DNA of 64,000 nt from Streptomyces sp. f51 (GTDB lineage: Bacteria; Actinomycetota; Actinomycetes; Streptomycetales; Streptomycetaceae), in assembly GCF_037940415.1 (NCBI RefSeq), contig NZ_CP149798.1, positions 3,282,501-3,346,500 of the forward strand. Reading direction: 5' to 3'. The notes below the pieces were generated by a model. That model did not search any database, was not told the origin of the DNA, and worked only from the letters and a program-made list of their open reading frames with translations. The stretch's first letter is position 1. Every line of letters starts with the position of its first letter. Positions 44,566 through 53,475 of the stretch are shown here, piece after piece. A program made the translations under genes and the position numbers.

Positions 44566-45318
44566 GTGATGTTCAAGCGCAGGGAGCGCCGGCTCGCGGA
44601 ATCCGGGCCGTACTACAAGCAGCGCAGCTGGCAGCTGTCGGCTGGATTCCTGGCCGTCGTGGCCGTGGTGGGCGGGGTCGTCACCGTGCTGTCCGGCCCG
44701 GACACGACCACGGCCCACGCGAACGCCGCGGCCTCCTCCGGCCCGCTGGCCGGCCCGTCCGTGCAGGACGGCCGGCCCCGGGGCTGCCGTACCGACGACA
44801 GCGCGGGATCCGAACCGCCCAAGGCCGCGCCCAAGGACATCGCCTGGCGCACGCTCGGGGTCGCGCGGGTGCCCGTGTCCGCCTCCGCGGGGCCGACCCG
44901 GATCCAGGGGCCCCTGTGGTGGTGCTACGCGCACACGCCCACCGGGGCCGCGCTAGCCGCCCATGTCATCCCCTCGCAGATGAGCGGCTCGGACTGGCGC
45001 ACCGTCACCGAGCAGCAGGTCGTCTCCGGCCGGGGCCGCGACATGTTCGAGTTCCAGCGCGCCACCGTCCAGAGCACCGACACGCAGAACAGCGGCACCA
45101 CGGTCGCCACGTACGCGGGCTTCTCGGTGAGTTCGTACGCGGACCGGGCCGCGACCGTCCGGCTGCTGATCAAGAGTGCCCAGGGATACGCGGCGACCGA
45201 CATCTCCCTGCGCTGGAGCGGCGGCGACTGGAAGGTCGTGGCCGACGACAACGGATCGCTGCACTCGCCGGTGTCGGCCGTCCAGAGCACCAACGGCTTC
45301 GTCCTGTGGGGGGTTTGA
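44566..45318 (+). CDS. Single-pass membrane protein, VirB8/TcpC-like candidate
   Basis: A 250-residue bitopic protein with a basic cytoplasmic start (KRRERRLAESGPYYKQRSWQ), one helix (LSAGFLAVVAVVGGVVTVLS) and a long extracellular domain with alpha/beta pattern (GAALAAHVIPSQMSGSDWRT, ATVRLLIKSAQGYAATDISL, WSGGDWKVVADDNGSL). That layout is the NTF2-like VirB8/TcpC type, judged by architecture and position, not by a motif. GTG 44566 and ATG 44569 are both possible starts. Gaps to its neighbours are 15 bp and 1 bp. Confidence 0.78.
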   Translation: MMFKRRERRLAESGPYYKQRSWQLSAGFLAVVAVVGGVVTVLSGPDTTTAHANAAASSGPLAGPSVQDGRPRGCRTDDSAGSEPPKAAPKDIAWRTLGVARVPVSASAGPTRIQGPLWWCYAHTPTGAALAAHVIPSQMSGSDWRTVTEQQVVSGRGRDMFEFQRATVQSTDTQNSGTTVATYAGFSVSSYADRAATVRLLIKSAQGYAATDISLRWSGGDWKVVADDNGSLHSPVSAVQSTNGFVLWGV

Positions 45319-45319
45319 C

Positions 45320-46552
45320 GTGAACTGCACGTCCGGGAATCCGGTCATCGACCTGGTGAAGGGGTTCTTCAGTTTCCTCGGCGATCCCATCGGGACCATC
45401 GTCGACCTGATCGCGAAGACCATCCTCGCGGGCGCGGTCGCGGTGTTCGCCGCGCTGACCACCAACGTCCCGACGCTGGAACAGACCCAGACGTCGAAGG
45501 ACATCAGCAGCGACACGCAGTGGATCGTGGTCTACCTCGCCGTCGGCTCGCTGCTCTTCGCCGCCTGCCGCATGGCCATCGAGCGCAAGGGCGACGCGGG
45601 CCGCACGGCGTTGAAGGGCATCATGCGGGTGGTGCTCGTCTCGGGTGCCGCCACCACCGTCGTCGTGGCCGCCGCGGCCGTCGGGGACAGCTACTCCAAC
45701 TACCTCTTCAACAACGCCGTACGGGACTCGCTGAACAACGTCGGGGCCTGCTCGGACGGCAGCGGGATCCAGTCCTTCCTGCTGCTGGTCCTCGCGTTCC
45801 TGCTGCTGATCGCGGGGATCGTCCACACGGTCCTGATGTACATCCGGCTCGGCGTGATGATGCTGCTGCTCGGCACCCTCCCGCTGGCCGCCGCCGCCTC
45901 GATGACCGACTGGGGTGCCGGCTGGTGGCGCAAGCACATCGGCTGGATGATCGCCTGGCTGCTCTACAAACCCGCCGTCGCCCTGGTGCTCAACGCCGGT
46001 ATGGCGATGATCAATTCGGGCAAGAACAGCGGCACGGGTGACGTCAGCACGATCAACACCCGGATCGCCGGCATCGGGGTCATGCTGCTGTCGGCCATCG
46101 CCCTGCCCGCGCTGCTGAAGCTCATCGTGCCCGCGACCGCGGCCATGGGCACCGGCAACCCGATGTCCTCCATGGGCCAGGCGGGCTCCAGCCTCGCGAG
46201 CGGCGCGGTCCAGCTCGGCGGCAGCCGGGGCGCCTCCGGCTCCGGCGGGGGGATGGGGCCCAGCGGTGCGACCGGGTCCGGCGGCTCGGGCGGCTCCTCC
46301 GGCGCGGGCGGTTCGGCCGGTGCGGGCGGCGAGTCGGGCGCCACGGGCTCGGGCGGCGCGAACGGCGCGGCCGCGGCGGGCCGGGCCGGTGCCTCGGGTG
46401 CCTCAGGCGCCTCGGCGGCGGGCGGCGCGGCCGCGGCCGCCGGACCCGCGGGGGTCGCCGTCCTCGCGGCGGTGGCCGCGGCGCAGGTGGCCGGCGCCAC
46501 GGTGACCGGCGCCGTCGAGGGCGCCGACGGCGAACTGGGCCACAACAAGTGA
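45320..46552 (+). CDS. Polytopic membrane protein, VirB6/TrbL-like
   Basis: A 410-residue protein with six or so membrane segments between residues 20 and 280 (for example LIAKTILAGAVAVFAALTT, SFLLLVLAFLLLIAGIVHTV, IRLGVMMLLLGTLPLAAAAS) and the conserved-looking WWRKHIGWMIAWLLYKPAVA loop typical of TrbL-type proteins. The last 120 residues are a Gly/Ala/Ser-rich tail (GSGGSGGSSGAGGSAGAGGE). GTG 45320 sits one base after the previous stop. It would form the inner-membrane channel base. Confidence 0.85.
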   Translation: MNCTSGNPVIDLVKGFFSFLGDPIGTIVDLIAKTILAGAVAVFAALTTNVPTLEQTQTSKDISSDTQWIVVYLAVGSLLFAACRMAIERKGDAGRTALKGIMRVVLVSGAATTVVVAAAAVGDSYSNYLFNNAVRDSLNNVGACSDGSGIQSFLLLVLAFLLLIAGIVHTVLMYIRLGVMMLLLGTLPLAAAASMTDWGAGWWRKHIGWMIAWLLYKPAVALVLNAGMAMINSGKNSGTGDVSTINTRIAGIGVMLLSAIALPALLKLIVPATAAMGTGNPMSSMGQAGSSLASGAVQLGGSRGASGSGGGMGPSGATGSGGSGGSSGAGGSAGAGGESGATGSGGANGAAAAGRAGASGASGASAAGGAAAAAGPAGVAVLAAVAAAQVAGATVTGAVEGADGELGHNK

Positions 46553-46602
46553 TCCCCGCCGTCTGACCCGCCCCCGCCGTTCCTCTCCCCCTCCATGAAC
46601 GG

Positions 46603-46639
46603 CCGCCGGGTTCCCGCTCCCCCCGCGGGAACCCGGCGG
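46603..46639 (+). terminator. Hairpin inside the secretion operon
   Basis: A 15-bp perfect stem, CCGCCGGGTTCCCGC (46603-46617) with GCGGGAACCCGGCGG (46625-46639). It lies in the only sizeable gap (139 bp) after the TrbL-like gene, so it may reduce read-through or mark an RNA-processing site that sets subunit ratios. Confidence 0.6.
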
Positions 46640-46691
46640 TCCCACCACGCCGTGCCCGACCCCCGTCACCTCCCGAAGGGAAACCGGACCC

Positions 46692-48185
46692 ATGTCCACG
46701 GAAGCCGTCATCCATCCGACCTACGGAAACTGGCGCAGGCCACGACGGCCGGGGCTCGGGCCGCTCGGACTCGTCGGCACCTTCGGGGTCTTCGGCGGAC
46801 TCGTCGTCACCCTGCTGGCGTCGCTGATCTCGCTGTACGCGGCGCTGGTCGTGCTCGTACCGACCGTCGTGTTCCTGGTGCCGCTCGCCGTCCGCACCCA
46901 GGACGGGCGCAACGTCTACCAGCTGATCACCCTGCGCATCGGCTGGTGGCGCCGCAAGGCGAAGGGCGCGCACCTGTACGTGTCCGGCCCGCTGTCCGCA
47001 CGCCCCGGCGGCCGGTTCCGCCCGCCGGGCCTGCTCAACAAGGTCACCGCGACCGAGGGCCGGGACGCCTACGACCGCCCCTTCGGCGTCCTGCACCACC
47101 CGGTCCGCAACCTGTACACGATCGTCCTGGGCTGCGACCCCGACGGCGGCTCGCTCATCGACCCGGACCAGGTCGACGTGTGGGTCGCGCTGTGGGGCGA
47201 GTGGCTGGCGCGGCTGGCCCACGAACCGGGGCTGCGCGGCGCCACCGTGATCGTGGAGACCGCCCCCGACCCGGGCACCCGGCTCGCCCACGAGGTGCTG
47301 CCCCGCATCCACCCCGACGCCCCGCCGGCCGCCCGCGCGGTCATGGAGGAGGTCGTCGACCGCTACCCCAGCGCGTCGTCCGAGATGCACACCTACGTCA
47401 CCCTGACCTACGGCGTCCCGCCGGGCCAGCGGCGCAAGAAGGACGACGTGATCTCCGATCTCGCCATCCGCATCCCGGGTCTGCTCAGCGGACTCGTGGC
47501 GGCCGGAGGCGGGGCCGCTTACCCGCTGTCGGCCGAGCGGATCGCCGAGGTCGTCCGGGTCGCCTACGACCCCGCCGTCGCCGCCGACGTCCTCAACGCC
47601 CGTGCGCTGGAAGGCGGTACGGGCCTGGAGTGGGACGACGCGGGCCCCGCGGCCGCCGTCGAGACCGTGAACAGCTACCAGCACGACTCCGGTGTCTCGC
47701 GGACCTGGCTGCTGACCCTGGCGCCGCGCGGCACCATCCGTTCCTCCGTGCTCCGGGGCATGCTGGAGGCCGCCCCGGGCACCCGCCGCAAGCGGGTCGC
47801 CCTGGTCTACCGGCCCATCGACCCCGCCACCTCGGCCCGCATCGTCGAGGCGGACCGGCGCAGCGCCCAGTTCATGGCCTCGTCCGGCAAGGGCATGGTG
47901 CAGGCCCGCGCGGCCTCCGAGGTCAGGGCGGCGGAGCAGACCGCGGCCGAGGAGGCCTCGGGCGCCGGTCTCGTGGAGTTCTCCCTGATGCTCACGGTCA
48001 CCGTGGACAGCATGGAGGAACTGGCGGACGCGAGCGTCACCGTCCGCAACCTGACGGCGGCCTCCCGCGTGCTGATGCGGCCCGCCGACCGGATGCAGGC
48101 GGCGGCGTTCAGCTGCACCCTGCCCGCCGGGATCCTCCCCTGGGAGCAGACCCTCGTCCCGCACGAACTCCAGGAGGCGCTGTGA
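46692..48185 (+). CDS. PrgI/VirB3-like membrane part fused to VirB4 N-terminal-like domain (SCO6880 family)
   Basis: A 497-residue protein. Residues about 25-70 contain two membrane helices (PLGLVGTFGVFGGLVVTLLA and following), the PrgI/VirB3 arrangement. Residues 80-497 are soluble and resemble the non-ATPase half of VirB4/TraC (VWVALWGEWLARLAHEPGLR, YRPIDPATSARIVEADRRSA, EFSLMLTVTVDSMEELADAS). No Walker motifs occur here; they are in the next gene, coupled by a 4-bp GTGA overlap. ATG 46692 follows GAAGGGAAA. Confidence 0.85.
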   Translation: MSTEAVIHPTYGNWRRPRRPGLGPLGLVGTFGVFGGLVVTLLASLISLYAALVVLVPTVVFLVPLAVRTQDGRNVYQLITLRIGWWRRKAKGAHLYVSGPLSARPGGRFRPPGLLNKVTATEGRDAYDRPFGVLHHPVRNLYTIVLGCDPDGGSLIDPDQVDVWVALWGEWLARLAHEPGLRGATVIVETAPDPGTRLAHEVLPRIHPDAPPAARAVMEEVVDRYPSASSEMHTYVTLTYGVPPGQRRKKDDVISDLAIRIPGLLSGLVAAGGGAAYPLSAERIAEVVRVAYDPAVAADVLNARALEGGTGLEWDDAGPAAAVETVNSYQHDSGVSRTWLLTLAPRGTIRSSVLRGMLEAAPGTRRKRVALVYRPIDPATSARIVEADRRSAQFMASSGKGMVQARAASEVRAAEQTAAEEASGAGLVEFSLMLTVTVDSMEELADASVTVRNLTAASRVLMRPADRMQAAAFSCTLPAGILPWEQTLVPHELQEAL

Positions 48186-49972
48186 GCCGGCGCGAGCAGA
48201 AGCAGGCCGAACGGGCCGACCGGCTGGCCGAGGAGCGGCAGACGCTCACGGCCGTGGGCGGGGGCGCGGACGGGGGAGACGGCACGGCGGGCGCCCTGAC
48301 CGAGGGGGCCTCGAAGGGGGCGGCGAAGGGCACGGCGAAGGGCGCTGCGAAGGAGACCTCGAAGGGCGCTGCGAAGAAGGCGTCCAAGGCTCAGGCGAAA
48401 CCCAGGGAACTCTTCGTCCCGCACCGCGGCTGGTACGGCGTCGGCGGCGGCCGCGTCGGCTACATGGACCCTCCCACCATGTGGCGGGCCACCACCGTGC
48501 AGGCCTGCGGCATGTGGCCCTTCGCCGCCGGTTCCGGCTCGCCCATGACCGGCGTACCGCTCGGGCAGCATCTGTTCACCGGCGCCACCGTGTGCGGCGA
48601 CCCGCTGAACTGGTTCACCCGGGCCCGCTACATCTCCAACCCCTCCCTGTTCATGCTCGGCATGCCGGGTCTGGGCAAGTCCACCCTGGTCAACCGCATG
48701 CTGATCGGGCTCGCCGCGACCGGTGTCGTCCCGCTCGTCCTCGGCGACCTCAAGCCCGACTACGCCGACACCGTCCGGGCGCTCGGCGGCCAGGTCATCT
48801 CCATCGGCCGCGGCCGGGGCGGCATCAACGTCCTCGACCCCGGCGCCATGGGCGAGGCCGCCGCGAAGATCGGCGGCGAGGCCGGGGAGGTCCTGAAGGC
48901 CGAGGCCCACGGCCGCGTGCTGAACATGGTCGCCGCCCTCATCACCATCGTCCGCGGCCGCCCCATGGACGACCACGAGCAGTCCGTCCTCTCCGCCGTC
49001 CTGCACCATCTGCGCGAACGGACCCCGGAAGGCCGGGCGGTGCTGCTGCCCGACGTGCTGCGGGTGCTGACCGAAGGCCCGCCCCGGGTACGCGCGGTCA
49101 CCCTCGACCGCGGTGACGACGCCCGCTACCGGGACGCCGTGGACCCGTTGCACCGCTCCCTGCTCGGCATCCTCGACGGCCCGCTCGGCGACACCTTCGC
49201 CTCCGAGACGTCCACCCGGATCGACCCCGACGCGCCCGCCGTGTGCATCGACATCTCCGGCATCGGTGAGGCGGACACCCAGCTCACCGCCGCCGCGATG
49301 CTCGCCGCCTGGTCCGACGGGCTCGGCACGGTCGCCGCCTCGCACGCCCTCGCGGACGCCGGACTCGCGCCCAGGCGCTGGTTCTTCACCGTCCTCGACG
49401 AGCTGTGGCGCCCGCTGCGCGCCGCCTCCGGCATCGTCGACCGCATCGACGCGCTGACCCGGCTGAACCGCTCGCTCGGCCTGGGCGACGCGAAGATCAC
49501 CCACACCCTCAAGGACGCCGAGGCCCTCGGCACGGACGCCGACCGCGCCAAGGCCCGCGGCTTCGTCGAGCGGGCCGGGATGGTGGTGTGCGCCGGGCTG
49601 CCGAAGACGGAGATGGAGGACCTCGGCAAGGTGGTCGGCCTCTCCCGGCGCGAGATCGAGCTCGTGTCGTCCTGGTCGTCGCCGCCCGGCTGGGGCGTCA
49701 ACGGCGACAACGAGGAACCCCCGGGCCGCGGCCGCTTCCTCATCAAGGTCGGCGGCCGCCCCGGCATCCCCATCAAGGTCGCCATCACCGACGCGGAACG
49801 CCGGCTGCACAACACCAACACCCGCTGGACGCCCAACGAGGACGCCGTCGAGAAGGCCGCCGCCCGGGCCGCCGAACAGGTGGCACGGGCCGCGCGGGAA
49901 GGCCTCCACGGGCTCCCCGGCGCCCCCGGCGCCCCGGGGACAGAGGCGGCGGCCGGGCGGTGGACCGCGTGA
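48182..49972 (+). CDS. VirB4/TraC-like secretion ATPase
   Basis: A 596-residue protein. Residues 1-80 are charged and include a Lys/Ala repeat (GAAKGTAKGAAKETSKGAAK). The ATPase core has Walker A GMPGLGKSTLVNRM near residue 165, Walker B RRWFFTVLDELWRPL near 402, and the C-terminal SRREIELVSSWSSPPG region seen in this family. VirB4 ATPases power assembly and substrate transfer at the inner membrane. GTG 48182 overlaps the previous stop and the next gene's GTG overlaps this stop, so the three large proteins are made in step. Confidence 0.92.
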   Translation: MSRREQKQAERADRLAEERQTLTAVGGGADGGDGTAGALTEGASKGAAKGTAKGAAKETSKGAAKKASKAQAKPRELFVPHRGWYGVGGGRVGYMDPPTMWRATTVQACGMWPFAAGSGSPMTGVPLGQHLFTGATVCGDPLNWFTRARYISNPSLFMLGMPGLGKSTLVNRMLIGLAATGVVPLVLGDLKPDYADTVRALGGQVISIGRGRGGINVLDPGAMGEAAAKIGGEAGEVLKAEAHGRVLNMVAALITIVRGRPMDDHEQSVLSAVLHHLRERTPEGRAVLLPDVLRVLTEGPPRVRAVTLDRGDDARYRDAVDPLHRSLLGILDGPLGDTFASETSTRIDPDAPAVCIDISGIGEADTQLTAAAMLAAWSDGLGTVAASHALADAGLAPRRWFFTVLDELWRPLRAASGIVDRIDALTRLNRSLGLGDAKITHTLKDAEALGTDADRAKARGFVERAGMVVCAGLPKTEMEDLGKVVGLSRREIELVSSWSSPPGWGVNGDNEEPPGRGRFLIKVGGRPGIPIKVAITDAERRLHNTNTRWTPNEDAVEKAAARAAEQVARAAREGLHGLPGAPGAPGTEAAAGRWTA

Positions 49973-51765
49973 GCGGCCCCCGCGGCGGGAGCGACCCGCA
50001 CGACCTGCTGCCGTGGGCCGTCGTCGCCGTCGCCGGCACCGGTCTGCTGGTGTTCACCGTCGTCTGGTCCGGCGGCACCCTCGGCTCCGGGCTCTCCGGC
50101 AGCGGCTGGGCGGCGCCCCCGTTCGCCCTGTCCACCGTCACCCGTCTCGTCTCCGGCGGTCCCGGAGCGCTCTGGCCCGACGCGCCGGCCGCCGCCGTCT
50201 ACGCGGGCATGCTCGGCCTGCTGACCCTCCTCGCGCTGCCCGTCGCCCTCCTCGTACACCTGCTCATGGGCCGCTCCGCCCGCCCCAAGGGCCTGGCCGG
50301 ACGGCGGGAACTGGCCGCCATGTGCCCCAAGGGCATCGAGGCCCGCGCCCGCGAGCTGCGTCCCGGTCTCAAGGGCCGCGACCAGGTGCACCCGGACGAG
50401 ACCGGCAACCTCCTCGGCGACCTGGAGCCCAAGGGCCCCGAACTGCGCAGCAGTTACGAGGACGTGGAGCTCGACCTCATGGCGCCCCGCGCCGGCAAGT
50501 CGACCGGGATCGCCGTGCCCCGGGTGCTGCGGGCCCAGGGCGCCGTGCTGCTCACCTCCAACAAGTCCGACGTGTACGCCGTCACCCGCGCCGAACGCGC
50601 GAAGGCGGGCACGGTCTGGACGTTCGACCCGCAGGGCATCGCCCACACCCCGCGCGCGATGTGGTGGAACATCCTCGGCGAGTGCCACACCATCGAGGGC
50701 GCCCGCCGGATGGCCGGCCACTTCGTCGCGTCCGTCAACGACGACACCGCGAAGAAGGACTTCTGGATCTCGGCCGCGCAGAACACCCTCACCGCGCTCT
50801 TCCTCGCGGCCGCCCGCGCCGGGACCCCGCTGACCGAACTCCTCGGCTGGCTCGCCGACCCCGCCGACCGCACCCCGGTCGACCTGCTCCGCGAGGTCGG
50901 GCTCGTCGCGATGGCCGAGCAGCTGCAAGGCACGGTGCGGGGCGCGGTGGAGACACGGGACGGGATCTACGAGACCGCCCGGCAGACCGTCTCCTGTCTC
51001 CTCGACCCCGAGATCCTCGCCTGGGTCACCCCCGACCCCGACCTTCCCGAGTTCCGTCCCGACCGGCACGTCCTCGGCCACGACACGCTCTACCTGCTGT
51101 CCAAGGACGGCGGCGGTTCCGCGGCCGGTGTCATCGCGGGGCTCGCGGACGCGACGATGCGGGCCGGGGTCGTGGCCGCCGAACGCATGGGCGGACGCCT
51201 CGACCCGCCCCTGACCGCGGTGCTCGACGAGGCGGCCAACGTGTGCCGCATCTCCGATCTCCCCGACCTGTACTCGCACTTCGGCTCCCGCGGCATCAAC
51301 GTCGTGACGCTGCTCCAGAGTTACCGCCAGGGGGCCCGGGTGTGGGGCGAGGTCGGCATGGACGCGCTCTGGAGCGCGGCGACCGTCAAGCTCCTCGGCG
51401 CGGGCCTGGACGACGCCGACTTCGTCCAGAAGATCTCCACCCTCGTGGGCCAGCACGACGTCCGCACCCCGAGCGTCTCGCGCAGCAAGGACGGCACGTC
51501 ACGCTCGTACTCCTACCGCCAGGAGGCCGTCCTGCCGCCCGACCGGATCCGCGCCCTGCCCAAGGGGACCGCGCTGCTCCTCGCGACCGGCGTCAGGCCC
51601 GCGCTGATCCGGCTGCGCCCCTGGTACAAGGAGCCCGGGGCCGGTGCCATCTCGGCGGCGGCGAGGGCGGAGACGGAGGCGATCACACGACGGGCGGCCG
51701 AACGGGCGCTGCCGGGCGTGAGTCTGGGCAAGCCGGCACCCGGCCGGGACGCCGCGCCAGCGTGA
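49969..51765 (+). CDS. VirD4/TraG-like type IV coupling protein
   Basis: A 598-residue membrane ATPase. Two N-terminal helices (LLPWAVVAVAGTGLLVFTVV; AGMLGLLTLLALPVALLVHL) precede the motor domain with Walker A APRAGKSTGIAVPRVL near residue 165, Walker B LTAVLDEAANV near 420 and the Gln-containing VVTLLQSYRQGARVWG typical of TraG/TraD proteins. It would select substrates for the channel. GTG 49969 is chosen for its 4-bp overlap with the previous stop; GTG 49960 is an alternative. Its 3' end overlaps the convergent DUF418 gene by 83 bp. Confidence 0.92.
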   Translation: MSGPRGGSDPHDLLPWAVVAVAGTGLLVFTVVWSGGTLGSGLSGSGWAAPPFALSTVTRLVSGGPGALWPDAPAAAVYAGMLGLLTLLALPVALLVHLLMGRSARPKGLAGRRELAAMCPKGIEARARELRPGLKGRDQVHPDETGNLLGDLEPKGPELRSSYEDVELDLMAPRAGKSTGIAVPRVLRAQGAVLLTSNKSDVYAVTRAERAKAGTVWTFDPQGIAHTPRAMWWNILGECHTIEGARRMAGHFVASVNDDTAKKDFWISAAQNTLTALFLAAARAGTPLTELLGWLADPADRTPVDLLREVGLVAMAEQLQGTVRGAVETRDGIYETARQTVSCLLDPEILAWVTPDPDLPEFRPDRHVLGHDTLYLLSKDGGGSAAGVIAGLADATMRAGVVAAERMGGRLDPPLTAVLDEAANVCRISDLPDLYSHFGSRGINVVTLLQSYRQGARVWGEVGMDALWSAATVKLLGAGLDDADFVQKISTLVGQHDVRTPSVSRSKDGTSRSYSYRQEAVLPPDRIRALPKGTALLLATGVRPALIRLRPWYKEPGAGAISAAARAETEAITRRAAERALPGVSLGKPAPGRDAAPA

Positions 51766-52924
51766 GCGTGCGCAGCAGCAGTTCGGCGGGCCCGTAGCGG
51801 ACCCGGCTCATCAGCCAGGCGCCGAAGGCCAGTTGGAGGCAGTACAGCGGCACGCAGCCCGCGAGGACGAGGGCGGTGCCGACCCGGTCGTAGAGCCCGA
51901 GGCCGTAGCCGGTGAACACCAGGGCCAGGACGAGCGACTGGGTGAGGTAGTGGCTGAGCGCCATGCGCCCGGAGGCGGCGAGCACGTCGGCCACCGGGCG
52001 CGCGGCACCGGCCAGCAGGAGCACCGCGCACGCGTACGACGCCGTGAGGGCGGGTGCGGTCAGCAGCGACACCGCGTGCCCGACCAGGAACCACCGGCTG
52101 TCCAGGGGCCCGTTCGCACAGCACGCGGTCACGACCCCGCCGGCCAGGCCGACCGGCAGCCACCGTGTCAGGGTCCGCCGCAGCCACCGCCGGTCCCGGC
52201 CGCGCCGCTCCACCAGACCCGCCCCGGCCGCCGCCAGTCCCGCCAGGAACGCGGCCAGCATGTCCGGGGCGTACATCAGGTTGGCGCCGAGCGCGGTGGG
52301 CAGCTCGCGCAGATGCGCCCCGATCACCGACAGGGCGCCGCCCCGGTAGGCGGCCACGGTGTCCGCGACCCGGGGCGCGTACGCGGCCGGGGTCAGCGGC
52401 TCGGTGAGGGCGACGGTCAGCAGCCCGTACCCGAGCAGCAGCACGGCGAGGCCCGCCACCAGGGCGGCCGCGAGGCGCACGGCGGCCTCGGGCGTGAGGT
52501 CGCGCAGCCCGTAGAGGATCAGCCCGAGGGCGGCGTACGTCATGAGGATGTCGCCGGGGTAGAGCAGCACGGCGTGCGCGAGACCGAGGCCGAACAGGCC
52601 CGCCGTGCGCCGCAGATGGAGCGCGGGGAACACGGCGCCCGCCCGCCGGGCGGCCCGCCGGTGCAGGACGAAGCTGTAGCCGAACAGGAAGGAGAAGAGC
52701 TGGTAGACGGTGGTGGTCGCGGTCACCGCCCACGCGGCCGCCCGGTCCGCGGCGGAGGCGCCGGGACCACCGCCGAACGCGGTGTAGGGGCCGGCCATCA
52801 GCTGGGCGTTGACGAGCAGGATGCCCAGCGGCGCGAAGCCGCGCAGCACGTCGATCCCGTCCACCCGCCCGGAGCCGCCGGACCCTCCCGAGGTCTTCCC
52901 GAGCGCGGCCGGGCCAGGGCTCAC
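51683..52924 (-). CDS. DUF418 family multi-pass membrane protein
   Basis: A 413-residue protein with about ten membrane helices. It has the family start RVDGIDVLRGFAPLGILLVN and the C-terminal DUF418 block (LDSRWFLVGHAVSLLTAPAL, ASGRMALSHYLTQSLV). The function of the family is unknown; it resembles acyltransferase-3 proteins in layout. GTG 52924 overlaps the stop of the DUF3592 gene (GTGA, 52921-52924), fixing the start. The two are transcribed from a motif promoter at 53378-53350. Confidence 0.88.
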   Translation of the reverse strand: MSPGPAALGKTSGGSGGSGRVDGIDVLRGFAPLGILLVNAQLMAGPYTAFGGGPGASAADRAAAWAVTATTTVYQLFSFLFGYSFVLHRRAARRAGAVFPALHLRRTAGLFGLGLAHAVLLYPGDILMTYAALGLILYGLRDLTPEAAVRLAAALVAGLAVLLLGYGLLTVALTEPLTPAAYAPRVADTVAAYRGGALSVIGAHLRELPTALGANLMYAPDMLAAFLAGLAAAGAGLVERRGRDRRWLRRTLTRWLPVGLAGGVVTACCANGPLDSRWFLVGHAVSLLTAPALTASYACAVLLLAGAARPVADVLAASGRMALSHYLTQSLVLALVFTGYGLGLYDRVGTALVLAGCVPLYCLQLAFGAWLMSRVRYGPAELLLRTLTLARRPGRVPACPDSRPAAPVRPPVV

Positions 52925-53313
52925 GAGGACACCAGGACGCCGGTGCCGAACGCCAGGGTCGAGGACAGGAACCATCCGAACGACGGCGCCAGCAGATACC
53001 GCAGCGTCCACAGCCGGGCCGTGGCCGGCCGGTTCTGGGCGTAGACCACGGGCACGCTGCCGCCGACCGGCGGCAGCCCGCACAGCGGACCCCGCCATCC
53101 GGGGTCGAGGACCAGCCCCCGCCCCAGATGGTCGGAGAACACGACGAGTCCGCCCCGGCGCCGGTCCGAGGCACCGCGGGGCGTCACCCGGCCCATGACC
53201 CGCAGTCCGCGCACCCACAGTGTCACGGCCCCCAGCGCCGACCGTGTCGCCAGCGTCAGAAAGCCGAGGCCGAACCCCGTGCACAGCGCCAGCAGCACCA
53301 ACTCCGCGCCCAT
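52921..53313 (-). CDS. DUF3592-like membrane protein
   Basis: A 130-residue protein with an N-terminal membrane helix (MGAELVLLALCTGFGLGFLT), a beta-rich middle (VMGRVTPRGASDRRRGGLVV, GSVPVVYAQNRPATARLW) and a C-terminal helix (SFGWFLSSTLAFGTGVLV), the DUF3592 pattern. Role unknown. ATG 53313 has GAAGGG upstream and a motif promoter about 37 bp before it. Confidence 0.78.
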   Translation of the reverse strand: MGAELVLLALCTGFGLGFLTLATRSALGAVTLWVRGLRVMGRVTPRGASDRRRGGLVVFSDHLGRGLVLDPGWRGPLCGLPPVGGSVPVVYAQNRPATARLWTLRYLLAPSFGWFLSSTLAFGTGVLVSS

Positions 53314-53349
53314 ACCGATCCCTTCGTCCGCCGACCGCACCTGGGACGC

Positions 53350-53378
53350 ACAACGGGGCCCGCGTCCCACCGGTTCAT
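53350..53378 (-). promoter_or_regulatory. Shared promoter motif, copy 3
   Basis: On the minus strand ATGAACC (53378-53372), 16 bases, CGTTGT (53355-53350), facing the DUF3592-DUF418 operon. Confidence 0.7.
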
Positions 53379-53387
53379 ACCCGCCCT

Positions 53388-53417
53388 TTGAACCACCGGA
53401 CGCCACCGCCCCGTTGT
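53388..53417 (+). promoter_or_regulatory. Shared promoter motif, copy 4
   Basis: TTGAACC (53388-53394), 17 bases, CGTTGT (53412-53417), about 58 bp before the NlpC/P60 start. Confidence 0.78.
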
Positions 53418-53475
53418 GGGAACGACCCCGCCCCGCACACCTCGTGCGACGCCCATGGAAGGAGCTTCGGCACAG

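Noticed and set aside
46122..51456. Several minus-strand frames of 530-700 codons across the VirB4/VirD4 genes
   Set aside because: Antisense shadows; the plus-strand products carry Walker motifs and coupled start/stop overlaps.
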